A DNA stretch of 64,000 nucleotides, taken from Pseudomonas promysalinigenes. Its GTDB lineage: Bacteria; Pseudomonadota; Gammaproteobacteria; Pseudomonadales; Pseudomonadaceae. Shown piece by piece: positions 55,335-63,166 of this stretch. The notes below the pieces were generated by a model that was not told the DNA's origin, ran no database searches, and saw only the letters and a list, made by a program, of their open reading frames with translations. Both the position numbers and the translations under genes were made by a program. Position 1 is the stretch's first letter; every line of letters begins with the position of its first letter. The DNA lies in NCBI RefSeq assembly GCF_014269025.2, contig NZ_CP077094.1, positions 2,170,001 to 2,234,000 on the forward strand, in the 5' to 3' direction.

Positions 55335-56285
55335 TCAGTTCACCTTGCCATTGTGGGTGATACGCGGGTCGAGGTAGGGATAGAGCAAATCGACGAGCAG
55401 GTTGACCACCACGAATGCAGTGGCCGATACCGCGACGATGGCCAGTACTACCGGGATGTCCTGGCGCAGTACGGCCTCTTGGGCCAGCCGACCGATACCG
55501 TTACGCGAGAAAATGGTCTCCACCAGCACGGCGCCAGACACCGTGTTGCCGACCTGCAAGCCCACCAGCGTCAGCAGCGGCAAGGCCGCGTTACGGAGGG
55601 CGTGACGGGCTTGTACTTGGGCTCGGCTCAGGCCTTTTGCGAAGGCTGTGCTTATGTAGGGTTCCTGCCACACCCCCTGGAAACCACGGTGCAACACCTG
55701 GGCGTATACGGCGGCGCTGGGTATCGCCAAGGTGATTGCCGGCAACACCAGGCTGGCGAGGCCCTGGCTACCGGTAGCCGGAAACCAGCCCAGGGCAAAA
55801 GCGAACACCTGGATCAGCAGCAGGCCCATCCAGAACACCGGCATCGAAAAGCCCAGGGAGGGCAGGCGGGCCAAGGCCATCTTCAGTGGGCGCCATTGCA
55901 CATAAGCGGTCAGATAGGCCAGACCAATCCCAGCCACCAGCGACAGCACGATGGCAGACCCCGCCAGCGCCAGTGTTTGCGGCAGGCGTTCGGCCAGCAG
56001 CGAAGTCACTGGCCTACCCAATGACAGCGACTGCCCAAGGTCGCCGTGCAACGCGCGCCACAGTAGATGGAGATACTGCTCGAAAAGCCCTTTGTCGAGC
56101 CCGTAGTAGGCGCGGGCCTTGGCCAGGTCTTCGGATGACAGACCATCTGCTTCCATTCCGGAGGCGCTGAGCATGATCGCTAGGGTATCGCCGGGCAGCA
56201 GATAAAGAATGAAATAGGTGATGGTGTAGGCGCCCCAAAGCACCAGCAGCGCCTGGCCGATGCGGCCGGTCAGATAGCCCCTCAT
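55335..56285 (-). CDS. DppB/OppB-type ABC permease
   Basis: A 316-residue inner-membrane protein: TYFILYLLPGDTLAIMLS in the first helix region, then the permease core with GLSRAQVQARHALRNAALPLLTLVGLQVGNTVSGAVLVETIFSRNGIGRLAQEAVL. Its start overlaps the binding-protein stop (ATGA) at 56282-56285. Confidence 0.94.
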   Translation of the reverse strand: MRGYLTGRIGQALLVLWGAYTITYFILYLLPGDTLAIMLSASGMEADGLSSEDLAKARAYYGLDKGLFEQYLHLLWRALHGDLGQSLSLGRPVTSLLAERLPQTLALAGSAIVLSLVAGIGLAYLTAYVQWRPLKMALARLPSLGFSMPVFWMGLLLIQVFAFALGWFPATGSQGLASLVLPAITLAIPSAAVYAQVLHRGFQGVWQEPYISTAFAKGLSRAQVQARHALRNAALPLLTLVGLQVGNTVSGAVLVETIFSRNGIGRLAQEAVLRQDIPVVLAIVAVSATAFVVVNLLVDLLYPYLDPRITHNGKVN

Positions 56286-57901
56286 GGCTGGCCGACCTGG
56301 ATGTCGCTGAACAAGGCGAAGCCCTCAGCTGTCCAGCGGAAATCCTTGACTCGCGCTGCAGTGGCGGCCTGCCAGACGCGCTCGTACAGCGGGAACGCTG
56401 AGGCCTCGTCGATCAGCAAGTCTTGCAGTTGGCCGTAGGCTTTAGCCCGTTGCCCGTCGGCGGTGGCGGTGATTCCGCTATCGAACAGACCTTGGGCTAT
56501 GGTCAACGCGAGTGGTTCGTAGGTGTTGGTGGCCAATGTGGCGCTATTGGCCGCGCGGGGGTCGAGTATCGTCTGCAGGATAATTGGGTCGGCGCGGGTC
56601 ATATAGGTGGAGGTCAGGTCATAGTTGCCTGATGCGTTACCAGCAACCCATTCGGCGCGGGTCAGCACATTGAGTTTGAGCTCTATACCCACCTTGCGCA
56701 GTTGGTCCTGTACCAACACGTCGCCGGCGCTTTCGGCAGGGGTGAGGTTGTAGCGAAGGGTCAGGCGGTTGCCGTTCTTGTGCCGGTAGCCGTCCTCGCC
56801 CTTGTGCCAACCGGCAGCGTCAAGCAGTTGCTCGGCCCCCTCGGGGTCGTAGGCAAGCTTGCTGGATTGGGCTTTGAAATACGGCGTGGTGAGGTCAAAG
56901 ACCCCGCTCACCACCGGGAAGGAGGCGTTGTAAACGGTGTGCGCGTAGCTGGTGCGGTCGATGGCTTTCTGCAGCGCCTGGCGCACTTGCCGGTCGGCCA
57001 GCAGGCGGTCATTGCGGGTGTTGGGATAAAGGTTCAGCGCCGGCCCCGGCAGCGAGCGGCTCTGGATGGTCGCGCCCTTGGACTTGAACAGGTTCAGGTC
57101 GATTTCCGAGAACGGGTTACGTGGCCACAGGATATCGGCCTTGCCCTGGAGGAACAGGCCATTACGCACGCTTTCTTCGGGGATGTAACTAATGTCTACG
57201 GCGTCCACGTGTGCCGGCCCCTGGTTGCGCATGTTGGCCGACGGCCAGGCATAGTCTGGTCGTTTGACCAAACGAGCGCCTACCTCGGGGGTATAGTGCT
57301 CGAGGATGAACGGGCCAGTACCGATGATTTTGCCCAGGGAGCGTTCTTGCGCAGTCAGTTGATACGAGGCCGGGGCGAGGATCGCCAAATTGGTGGTGGA
57401 AGTTGCTTGAAGGAAGCCTGCGTTGGGCCGTGACAGCACCAGCCGTATGGTGAAGTCATCGATGACCTCAGCGTGGTCGTAGCCGGCGAGGTAGGTGGCA
57501 CCGAAAGTCGCGGGTAACTGGGTGGCGAACGCTTTATTGCTGTCAAAGGCAGCTTTCACCGCGTGGGCATCGAAGCGCTCGCCATTGCTGAACGTGACGT
57601 CCTGGCGCAAGTGGAAGGTGTAGTCGAGGGCGTCGGCACTGATTTCCCAGCTTTTAGCCAGCCATGGGATTATGCGCCCGCTGTCTGGGTCTTGGTCTGT
57701 GAGTGATTCAGCGACGTTGCGCAGCAGCACGCGATGCTCCAGCCAGTAGACCTGAAAGGGATCGACGCTGACCAGGGTGGTGTTGTCGCCCCAGAAGGCA
57801 ACGCTGAGACTATTGCTGGTGCTGCTGTTGTCGGCGGGCGAGCAGGCGGTGAGGGCCAGTGCCAGGGAGCCGGTGGCGAACAGACGGTGCAGTGCAGGCA
57901 T
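56282..57901 (-). CDS. Opp/Dpp-type ABC transporter substrate-binding lipoprotein
   Basis: A 539-residue SBP_bac_5 protein, lipidated at the Cys in LALTACSPADNSS (lipobox LTAC). It has the family-typical NVAESLTDQDPDSGRIIPWLAKSWEIS, TFHLRQDVTFSNGERFDAHAVKAAFD and LGKIIGTGPFILEHYTP. Usually binds peptides, but members carry nickel, glutathione, opines or, in sulfur clusters, organosulfur compounds. The ATG at 57901 has AAGGATC; the one at 57916 overlaps it. First gene of the importer unit. Confidence 0.92.
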   Translation of the reverse strand: MPALHRLFATGSLALALTACSPADNSSTSNSLSVAFWGDNTTLVSVDPFQVYWLEHRVLLRNVAESLTDQDPDSGRIIPWLAKSWEISADALDYTFHLRQDVTFSNGERFDAHAVKAAFDSNKAFATQLPATFGATYLAGYDHAEVIDDFTIRLVLSRPNAGFLQATSTTNLAILAPASYQLTAQERSLGKIIGTGPFILEHYTPEVGARLVKRPDYAWPSANMRNQGPAHVDAVDISYIPEESVRNGLFLQGKADILWPRNPFSEIDLNLFKSKGATIQSRSLPGPALNLYPNTRNDRLLADRQVRQALQKAIDRTSYAHTVYNASFPVVSGVFDLTTPYFKAQSSKLAYDPEGAEQLLDAAGWHKGEDGYRHKNGNRLTLRYNLTPAESAGDVLVQDQLRKVGIELKLNVLTRAEWVAGNASGNYDLTSTYMTRADPIILQTILDPRAANSATLATNTYEPLALTIAQGLFDSGITATADGQRAKAYGQLQDLLIDEASAFPLYERVWQAATAARVKDFRWTAEGFALFSDIQVGQP

Positions 57902-58039
57902 GGGGTGATCCTTCAATGAGATAGAGTTATCTCTACCGGCCTTTTAGCGGCTAAATCCGCTTGCAAAGGCTTGTGGGTTGGAGATGTTTGGGCTGGTAGA
58001 TCCACCCACGCTGAGGCCGGTACAGACGACAGCTGCCAG

Positions 58040-58834
58040 TCACTCCTGGTAATCACGCCCCTCACGTTCCAACTGCCGGATCAACGCATCCCAGTGCCGC
58101 TGAATACCTTCCCCCTTGCCATCTGAAAACCGTTTGGATTGCTCGTGTACTTTGGCTATAGCCGCTTGCGGCGCATGCAACAGCTGTTCATTGCCCCCGG
58201 CCTGTGCTGCTATCTGGATGTTGCACGCACGCTCCAGCCCATGCAGTTCGCGGAACGCGTGTTCCACGCTAATGCCCCCGGTAAGCAACCCGTGGTTGCT
58301 TAAGATGAGGATGTTGCTGTCGCCCAGGTTGGCCACCAGACGCTGCTGCTCATCCAGGTCCAGGGCCACACCCTCGTAATCGTGGTAGGCCACTCGGCTG
58401 TAATAGGCCAGGGCGTGCTGGGAAATCGGCAGCAGGCCGTCGCGTTGGGCCGACACCGCCGCACCGTCGCGGGTGTGGGTGTGCAGCACAGCTTTGAGGT
58501 CGGGCCTGGCGCGATGAATCGCACTGTGAATCACATAGCCGGCCTGGTTTATGCCCAGACCCAGTGGGTCGTCGATGATCGTGCCGTCGACGTCCACCTT
58601 GACCAGGTTCGAAGCGCTTATTTCATCGAACAGCAAGCCGAAGGCGTTGATCAGGAAGTGCTCGTCAGGCCCTGGCACCCGGGCAGAGAAGTGCGTGTAG
58701 ATATGGTCGGTCCAGCGCAGGAGCGCCGCTAGGCGGTAGGCCGCGGCCAGCTTGACCCGGAGCTCCCACTCTTCGGCGCTGACACGGTTGCGCACGTTGG
58801 TGGGACGTTGGGTGATGGCAGACAATGAACTCAT
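58040..58834 (-). CDS. Class II aldolase/adducin family protein
   Basis: A 264-residue zinc-dependent aldolase-fold protein: IYTHFSARVPGPDEHFLINAFGLLFDEI, then the metal motif VLHTHTRDGAAVSAQ and ILSNHGLLTGG. Such proteins split or decarboxylate hydroxyacid phosphates, but several relatives of unknown function lie in catabolic clusters. Placed 17 bp after the hydroxyacid dehydrogenase gene, it probably processes the carbon skeleton left after desulfurisation. Confidence 0.87.
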   Translation of the reverse strand: MSSLSAITQRPTNVRNRVSAEEWELRVKLAAAYRLAALLRWTDHIYTHFSARVPGPDEHFLINAFGLLFDEISASNLVKVDVDGTIIDDPLGLGINQAGYVIHSAIHRARPDLKAVLHTHTRDGAAVSAQRDGLLPISQHALAYYSRVAYHDYEGVALDLDEQQRLVANLGDSNILILSNHGLLTGGISVEHAFRELHGLERACNIQIAAQAGGNEQLLHAPQAAIAKVHEQSKRFSDGKGEGIQRHWDALIRQLEREGRDYQE

Positions 58835-58851
58835 GAGGTGCTCTCCGGTAG

Positions 58852-59796
58852 TCAGTAGCCGCGTGCAGCGTCGACCAGGTTGGCCAGGGGTGCCTGCTCG
58901 CGGTAGCGGTGGAAGTTGGCGATGAACGCTTGGAGAAAGGCGGGATAACCCTCCTCGGAAATGGCCGATGTATGTGGCGATAGAAATACCCGTGGGTGCT
59001 GATACAGCGGGTGGCCGACCGGCAGCGGTTCGGGGTCTGTGACATCCAGGCTGGCACGGCTGATCAAGCCGCTGTCCAATGCCTCAAGCAGGGCCTGCTG
59101 GTCGAGCAGGGCACCGCGGGCGATATTGATAAGGTGCAAGCCCGGCCGGGCATAGTTGAGGACCTGACGATTGATCAGGCCGCGGGTAGCGGGGGTTAGC
59201 GGAGCGGCCAGCACTAGGTGATCGCTGCCGGCGAACAGTTGAAGCAGGTCGGCCGCTCGTTCCACGCCAGGCGCTTCGGCGATTGGCTGGCCAGGGCGGC
59301 TCATCGCCAGCACCCGCATGCCGAGTGCCCCTGCCTTGCGTGCCAGGCTCTGGCCAATGTTGCCGAAGCCAAGCACACCTAGGGTACGACCGTGCAGCGG
59401 CGCCAGGGGGGTCAGGCGCCATTCGGCGTCCTTGACCCAGAGCGTTGGCAGTTGCTTCGCAGCGGCGAACATCAAGGCCAGCGCGAACTCGGCCACTTGC
59501 TCGGCGTTGGCGCCTTTGCCGCTGGTCACATGCGCGCCCTTGAAGACCCAATCGGGGTAGAAGTCGATGCCCGAAGATACCAACTGCACCCATTTCAGAC
59601 CCCAGGGCCAACCCGCAGGTGGGCTGTCGACGCGCTGCCCGCGCACGTTGAGAGGGCGCAGTATGAGTACATCGGCAGGTGCTCCGAAGACCAGTTCACC
59701 CGGGGCGATATCGATCACTTGATGACCGGCCAATTGTTCGCGCAAATGATTATTGGCGTGGACGTCGAGCTGGCTGGCGATGATCGAGTGACTCAT
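58852..59796 (-). CDS. D-isomer-specific 2-hydroxyacid dehydrogenase
   Basis: A 314-residue NAD(P)-dependent enzyme. NAD-binding loop GRTLGVLGFGNIGQSLARKAGALG; catalytic Arg in INIARGALLD, Glu in DVTDPEPLPVGHP, and His in FLSPHTSA. The ATG at 59796 overlaps the flavoprotein stop (ATGA). The longer open frame to 59976 overlaps that gene and is not used. It likely interconverts a 2-hydroxyacid and a 2-oxoacid generated from the sulfur substrate. Confidence 0.88.
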   Translation of the reverse strand: MSHSIIASQLDVHANNHLREQLAGHQVIDIAPGELVFGAPADVLILRPLNVRGQRVDSPPAGWPWGLKWVQLVSSGIDFYPDWVFKGAHVTSGKGANAEQVAEFALALMFAAAKQLPTLWVKDAEWRLTPLAPLHGRTLGVLGFGNIGQSLARKAGALGMRVLAMSRPGQPIAEAPGVERAADLLQLFAGSDHLVLAAPLTPATRGLINRQVLNYARPGLHLINIARGALLDQQALLEALDSGLISRASLDVTDPEPLPVGHPLYQHPRVFLSPHTSAISEEGYPAFLQAFIANFHRYREQAPLANLVDAARGY

Positions 59797-60926
59797 GACT
59801 GAACCTCCGTCAGCGCGGCACGGCCGGCTTGGCCGAACACCACGTCGTCCTGCGGAGTGTGAATGCGGCTGCAGAGTACGTCGCGATAGTGCCGCTCCAG
59901 CGGGTTGCGCCTGGAAAGCCCTGGGTTGCCGACAGCCTCGACGGCAAGCGTCACCGCCTGGATAGCATTGGCGCAAACCATGTGCTTGAGCTGTCCAGCA
60001 TGCTGTGCAGCAGTTTGCCCGGCGACCGCGGCATCGAGCAGGCTCTGATTGGCGAACAACAGCGTGTCGATGCGGCCCAGCAAATCCTGGAAACGCGGCA
60101 AGCTGGCCAGCGCAGCGCCCAAGTTTGAGGGGGTACGTTGCTTCAGGAAGCCTGCCAGCCAGTCGCGGGCAGCGCGAGCCACGCCGTCATACACCGCAGG
60201 CAGTAGCACGGCCAACCACAGTAGGCCCTGGTTATCGAGTTCCGCTTTCGCGGCGCTGGCGGGGGTGACACTGACGGCGTGGTCGAGCGGGATCAGCACG
60301 TCATCGAACTGCACCTCATGGCTGCAGGTAGCGCGCATGCCTAGGTGGTCCCAGTCGTCGACGATGGTGATTCCGGGCGTATCGCGATGCACCAGAAAGC
60401 CACCGATAAGGGGGTCGGCATCGTCGCTGCGCCCCCAGACTAGGTACCAGGTCAAGCCGTGACTACCGGTGGAATAGATCTTGCGCCCGCTAAGCCGCCA
60501 GCCTTCGGCGCTGCGCCGGGCGATGGTGGCGGGTAACCCGCCGCGTGCAGGGGTGCCTAGTTCAGGTTCGACGCGCAATGCATTGATCAGCGCGCCGTGT
60601 TGCACGGCATCGCGGGCTACGCGTTGGCGCAGGTGCTCGGGCCAGCGCGCATCGTCCTGCAGGCGGTAATGCTGCAGGTAATGCATCACCAGAATCAAAG
60701 CCGTGGCCGGGTCGCCTTTACCGACCGCACCAATCACTCGGCGAGCGCTGGCCAGGTCGGCGCCGCTGCCGCCGAGGCTGCGGGGTACCGTAAGGGCGAG
60801 CAGGCCGCACTGTTGCAACAGGTCGAAGTTGTCCCACGGGAACTGGGCGCTGCGGTCATAGCGCTCGGCATTGGCTGCCAGGGCCCGTGTGAGCTCAGCA
60901 AGAGCACTGTCGGTGGGGTGACTCAT
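59793..60926 (-). CDS. Acyl-CoA dehydrogenase-fold flavoprotein (DszC/SfnB-like)
   Basis: A 377-residue protein with the acyl-CoA dehydrogenase fold. TVPRSLGGSGADLASARRVIGAVGKGDPATALILVMHY is the N-terminal signature; GRKIYSTGSHGLTWYLVWG and GMRATCSHEVQFDDVLIP follow. The DszC and SfnB relatives are flavin-dependent sulfur-compound monooxygenases or desulfurases rather than fatty-acid oxidases, and the catalytic Glu of true acyl-CoA dehydrogenases is not obvious. The ATG at 60926 is chosen (AGGGA upstream; the ATG at 60935 is too close). First gene after the LysR regulator. Confidence 0.85.
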   Translation of the reverse strand: MSHPTDSALAELTRALAANAERYDRSAQFPWDNFDLLQQCGLLALTVPRSLGGSGADLASARRVIGAVGKGDPATALILVMHYLQHYRLQDDARWPEHLRQRVARDAVQHGALINALRVEPELGTPARGGLPATIARRSAEGWRLSGRKIYSTGSHGLTWYLVWGRSDDADPLIGGFLVHRDTPGITIVDDWDHLGMRATCSHEVQFDDVLIPLDHAVSVTPASAAKAELDNQGLLWLAVLLPAVYDGVARAARDWLAGFLKQRTPSNLGAALASLPRFQDLLGRIDTLLFANQSLLDAAVAGQTAAQHAGQLKHMVCANAIQAVTLAVEAVGNPGLSRRNPLERHYRDVLCSRIHTPQDDVVFGQAGRAALTEVQS

Positions 60927-61004
60927 GGGTTTCATCCCTGAATAACGGTGAATTGCTTATGACCGTATTCGTCTGGATGAGCGCTGTAAAAGTCTTTTTA
61001 GTTC

Positions 61005-61029
61005 TATGCTAATTATGTGTTTTGAGAAT
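61005..61029. promoter_or_regulatory. Element TATGCTAATTATG and inverted ATTCTCAAA copy
   Basis: TATGCTAATTATG (61005-61017) and TTTGAGAAT (61021-61029, the reverse complement of ATTCTCAAA at 47583) lie upstream of the flavoprotein operon start. They share bases with the elements in the divergent region at 47,583-47,632. Confidence 0.45.
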
Positions 61030-61045
61030 TTATATTTAGATAGGT

Positions 61046-61064
61046 TATGCAAAAAATGCATTTA
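61046..61064. promoter_or_regulatory. Recurrent AT-rich element, copy 2
   Basis: TATGCAAAAAATGCATTTA differs from copy 1 by one base. It lies between the LysR stop (61094) and the flavoprotein start, in the promoter of the 10-gene minus-strand run. Confidence 0.55.
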
Positions 61065-61093
61065 GTGCTGCGGGCCACCTCAAGCCTGATGAT

Positions 61094-61984
61094 TCAGCTC
61101 AACAGTCTGTGGCCAGCGATTTCACCAAACAAGTCCACGGGCTCCTGCAAATTGCCTAAGTAGCGCGGATGGAACAACCAGAGGTCCACCTGCGGCTTGA
61201 AATCGCTGACATTGAGCACGTCCAGCGCATCACGATGACGGCTGGCTTGCAGCAGGGGTTCAGGGACCAACCCCAAGCCCTGCCCGTTGGCGACCAGTCC
61301 CAGTTGCAACTCGGTGCCAAAGGTTTCCAGATTGATTGACAGGCTCAGCCCCTGCTCGCTGAGTGCACGCTGCAGCCCTGCGCGAAAACCACAGCCGTCA
61401 GGATTGAGTACCCATCCACGGGTATAGCAGTCCTTGAGCTTATAGCTGCGCTTGGCTGCGGTGCCTCTGGCCGCTACCACCTTCAGCGGCATACGTGTGA
61501 TCGACTGGCTTGCGATTCCTTCCGGGAATATTTTGCCAGGGGGGAACAAGGCGGCAGCAGCGTCCAATTCCCCGTTCTCCATGCGCGCGATCAAGCTGCT
61601 GCCCCATCCGCTGCTGACCTGGGTACGCAGCTGGGGGTAGGCTTCGCGGATCTGCGCCAAGGCGTCAAGCAGCACAACATCCCCCAAGGTCTGGGGTACC
61701 CCAAGGCGCAGCGTTCCCGACGGGGCTCCATCGTTGGCGACCAGCTCGCGCAAGGAGTCGATCTCACGCAGAATCGCCTTGCACTGCTCATAGACGCGCA
61801 GCCCCATAGGCGTTGGCTTCAAAGGCTTAGTGTTGCGGTCGAGTAGTAGGGCGCCCAGGTCTTCCTCGAAGTTCTGCACCCGGCGGGTGATCGCCGGTTG
61901 CGTCAGTTGCAAGGCTTCGGCGGCGAGGTTGGTCGACTGGCATCGGATGACCGCGACGAAGGCGTCCATATCATCGATTTTCAT
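61094..61984 (-). CDS. LysR-family regulator of the sulfur island
   Basis: A 296-residue LysR regulator: N-terminal HTH (MKIDDMDAFVAVIRCQSTNLAAEALQLTQPAITRRVQNFEEDLGALLLDR) and a C-terminal effector-binding domain with DGCGFRAGLQRALSEQG. It sits between the minus-strand flavoprotein operon and the plus-strand SsuA-like genes, in the place where CysB/SsuR-like regulators control sulfonate use. The AT-rich elements at 61005, 61046 and 62077 may be its targets. Confidence 0.88.
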   Translation of the reverse strand: MKIDDMDAFVAVIRCQSTNLAAEALQLTQPAITRRVQNFEEDLGALLLDRNTKPLKPTPMGLRVYEQCKAILREIDSLRELVANDGAPSGTLRLGVPQTLGDVVLLDALAQIREAYPQLRTQVSSGWGSSLIARMENGELDAAAALFPPGKIFPEGIASQSITRMPLKVVAARGTAAKRSYKLKDCYTRGWVLNPDGCGFRAGLQRALSEQGLSLSINLETFGTELQLGLVANGQGLGLVPEPLLQASRHRDALDVLNVSDFKPQVDLWLFHPRYLGNLQEPVDLFGEIAGHRLLS

Positions 61985-62076
61985 AATCGGCGCTCACTGG
62001 ATCGAATGAGAAAAATAAGCCATTAGCATAATCGCATAGGGAGTTGATGCCATACATCAAGCGCTATCTGATTGAA

Positions 62077-62090
62077 ATGCATATTAGCAT
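62077..62090. promoter_or_regulatory. Recurrent AT-rich element, copy 3
   Basis: ATGCATATTAGCAT in the divergent LysR/SsuA promoter region. On the minus strand its first 12 bases read GCTAATATGCAT, identical to 47609-47620. Confidence 0.5.
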
Positions 62091-62183
62091 ATTCCTAAAA
62101 TCAATTTAGTTTATCTTGCGGTCTTCGTTAGAGTCCTCAGACCGGGCGGCATGATGCCGCCCGCCCAGGCATCGAGGAACGCC

Positions 62184-63150
62184 ATGTCCATTCGAACCAA
62201 ACTCTTGACCCTTGCCGCGGCCTTGTTGCTGATGGGCCAGGCCAGCGCCACGGAGCGCCTGACCCTGCGCATCGGTGACCAGAAGGGCAACATGCGTGCC
62301 CAGCTGGAAGCGGCCGACGCCTTGCGCGATTTGCCCTACGACATCCATTGGGCCGAATTCCCGGCTGCCGCGCCGCTAGCCGAGGCGCTCAATGCCGGGG
62401 CAATCGATGCCGGCATCATTGGTGATGCGCCGCTGCTGTTCGTACTGGCGTCGGGAGCACCTGTCAAAGCCATCGCAGTAGACAAGTCCGATCCCTACGG
62501 TACTGCGCTGTTGGTTCGGCCTGATGCCCCCCCTGCAAGGTGCAGCAGACCTCAAGGGCAAGCGGATTGCCACCGGGCGAGGTTCGATTGGTCATCACCT
62601 AGCGCTCAAGGCCTTGGCCCAGGCCGGCCTTGACGAGAAGGACGTAGAGTTCCGTTTCCTCGGCCCAGTGGATGCCAAGATCGCCCTGGCCAATGGCTCG
62701 GTGGATGCCTGGGCGACCTGGGAGCCTTACACGGCGTTGGCCGAGCTCAGTGGACAGGGCAGGGTGCTGGTCAATGGCCGAGGGCTGTCCAGCGGCAACA
62801 GCTTTCTAGCTGCAACCGATAAGGCGCTGGACGACCCTGCTCGGCGTGCGGCGCTACAAGACTATCTCAACCGTCTTGCGCAGGCGCAGGTATGGGCTAA
62901 CCAGCATCTGGATAGCTACTCCAACACCCTGGCCGCAATCATCGGCTTCCCCAAAGACGCCGCTCGTTTGCAGTTCGAGCGACGCCAGCTGCGCTGGCAA
63001 GTGATCGAGCCACAAACGGTAGCCGTACAGCAAGACACCGCTGATTTTTATCATGCCCACGGCCTGATGACCGAACGCCTGGACGTAGCACCGACCTTCG
63101 CCAATGGTTTCACCGTTCCTGATGCAACCAAACTGGCTGCGCATCCTTGA
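62184..63150 (+). pseudogene. SsuA-like substrate-binding protein gene with a +1 frameshift
   Basis: The N-terminal 116 or so residues, with signal peptide SIRTKLLTLAAALLLMGQASATE and FPAAAPLAEALNAGAIDAGIIGDAPLLFV, read in one frame to RPDAP; the rest (LQGAADLKGKRIATGRGS to DATKLAAHP) is in another. A run of seven C at 62527-62533 explains it: with six C the frame runs through as DAPLQGAADLKG, giving an intact protein of about 321 residues. Either the gene is broken, or the C7 tract is a phase-variable switch or a sequencing error. GAGGAAC is a good ribosome site before the ATG at 62184. Sequence outside the tract looks under selection. Confidence 0.85.
62527..62533 (+). repeat. C7 homopolymer causing the frameshift
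   Basis: Seven consecutive C; removing one restores the reading frame of the SsuA-like gene. Confidence 0.8.
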
Positions 63151-63166
63151 CCCTGGAGATCGCTTC

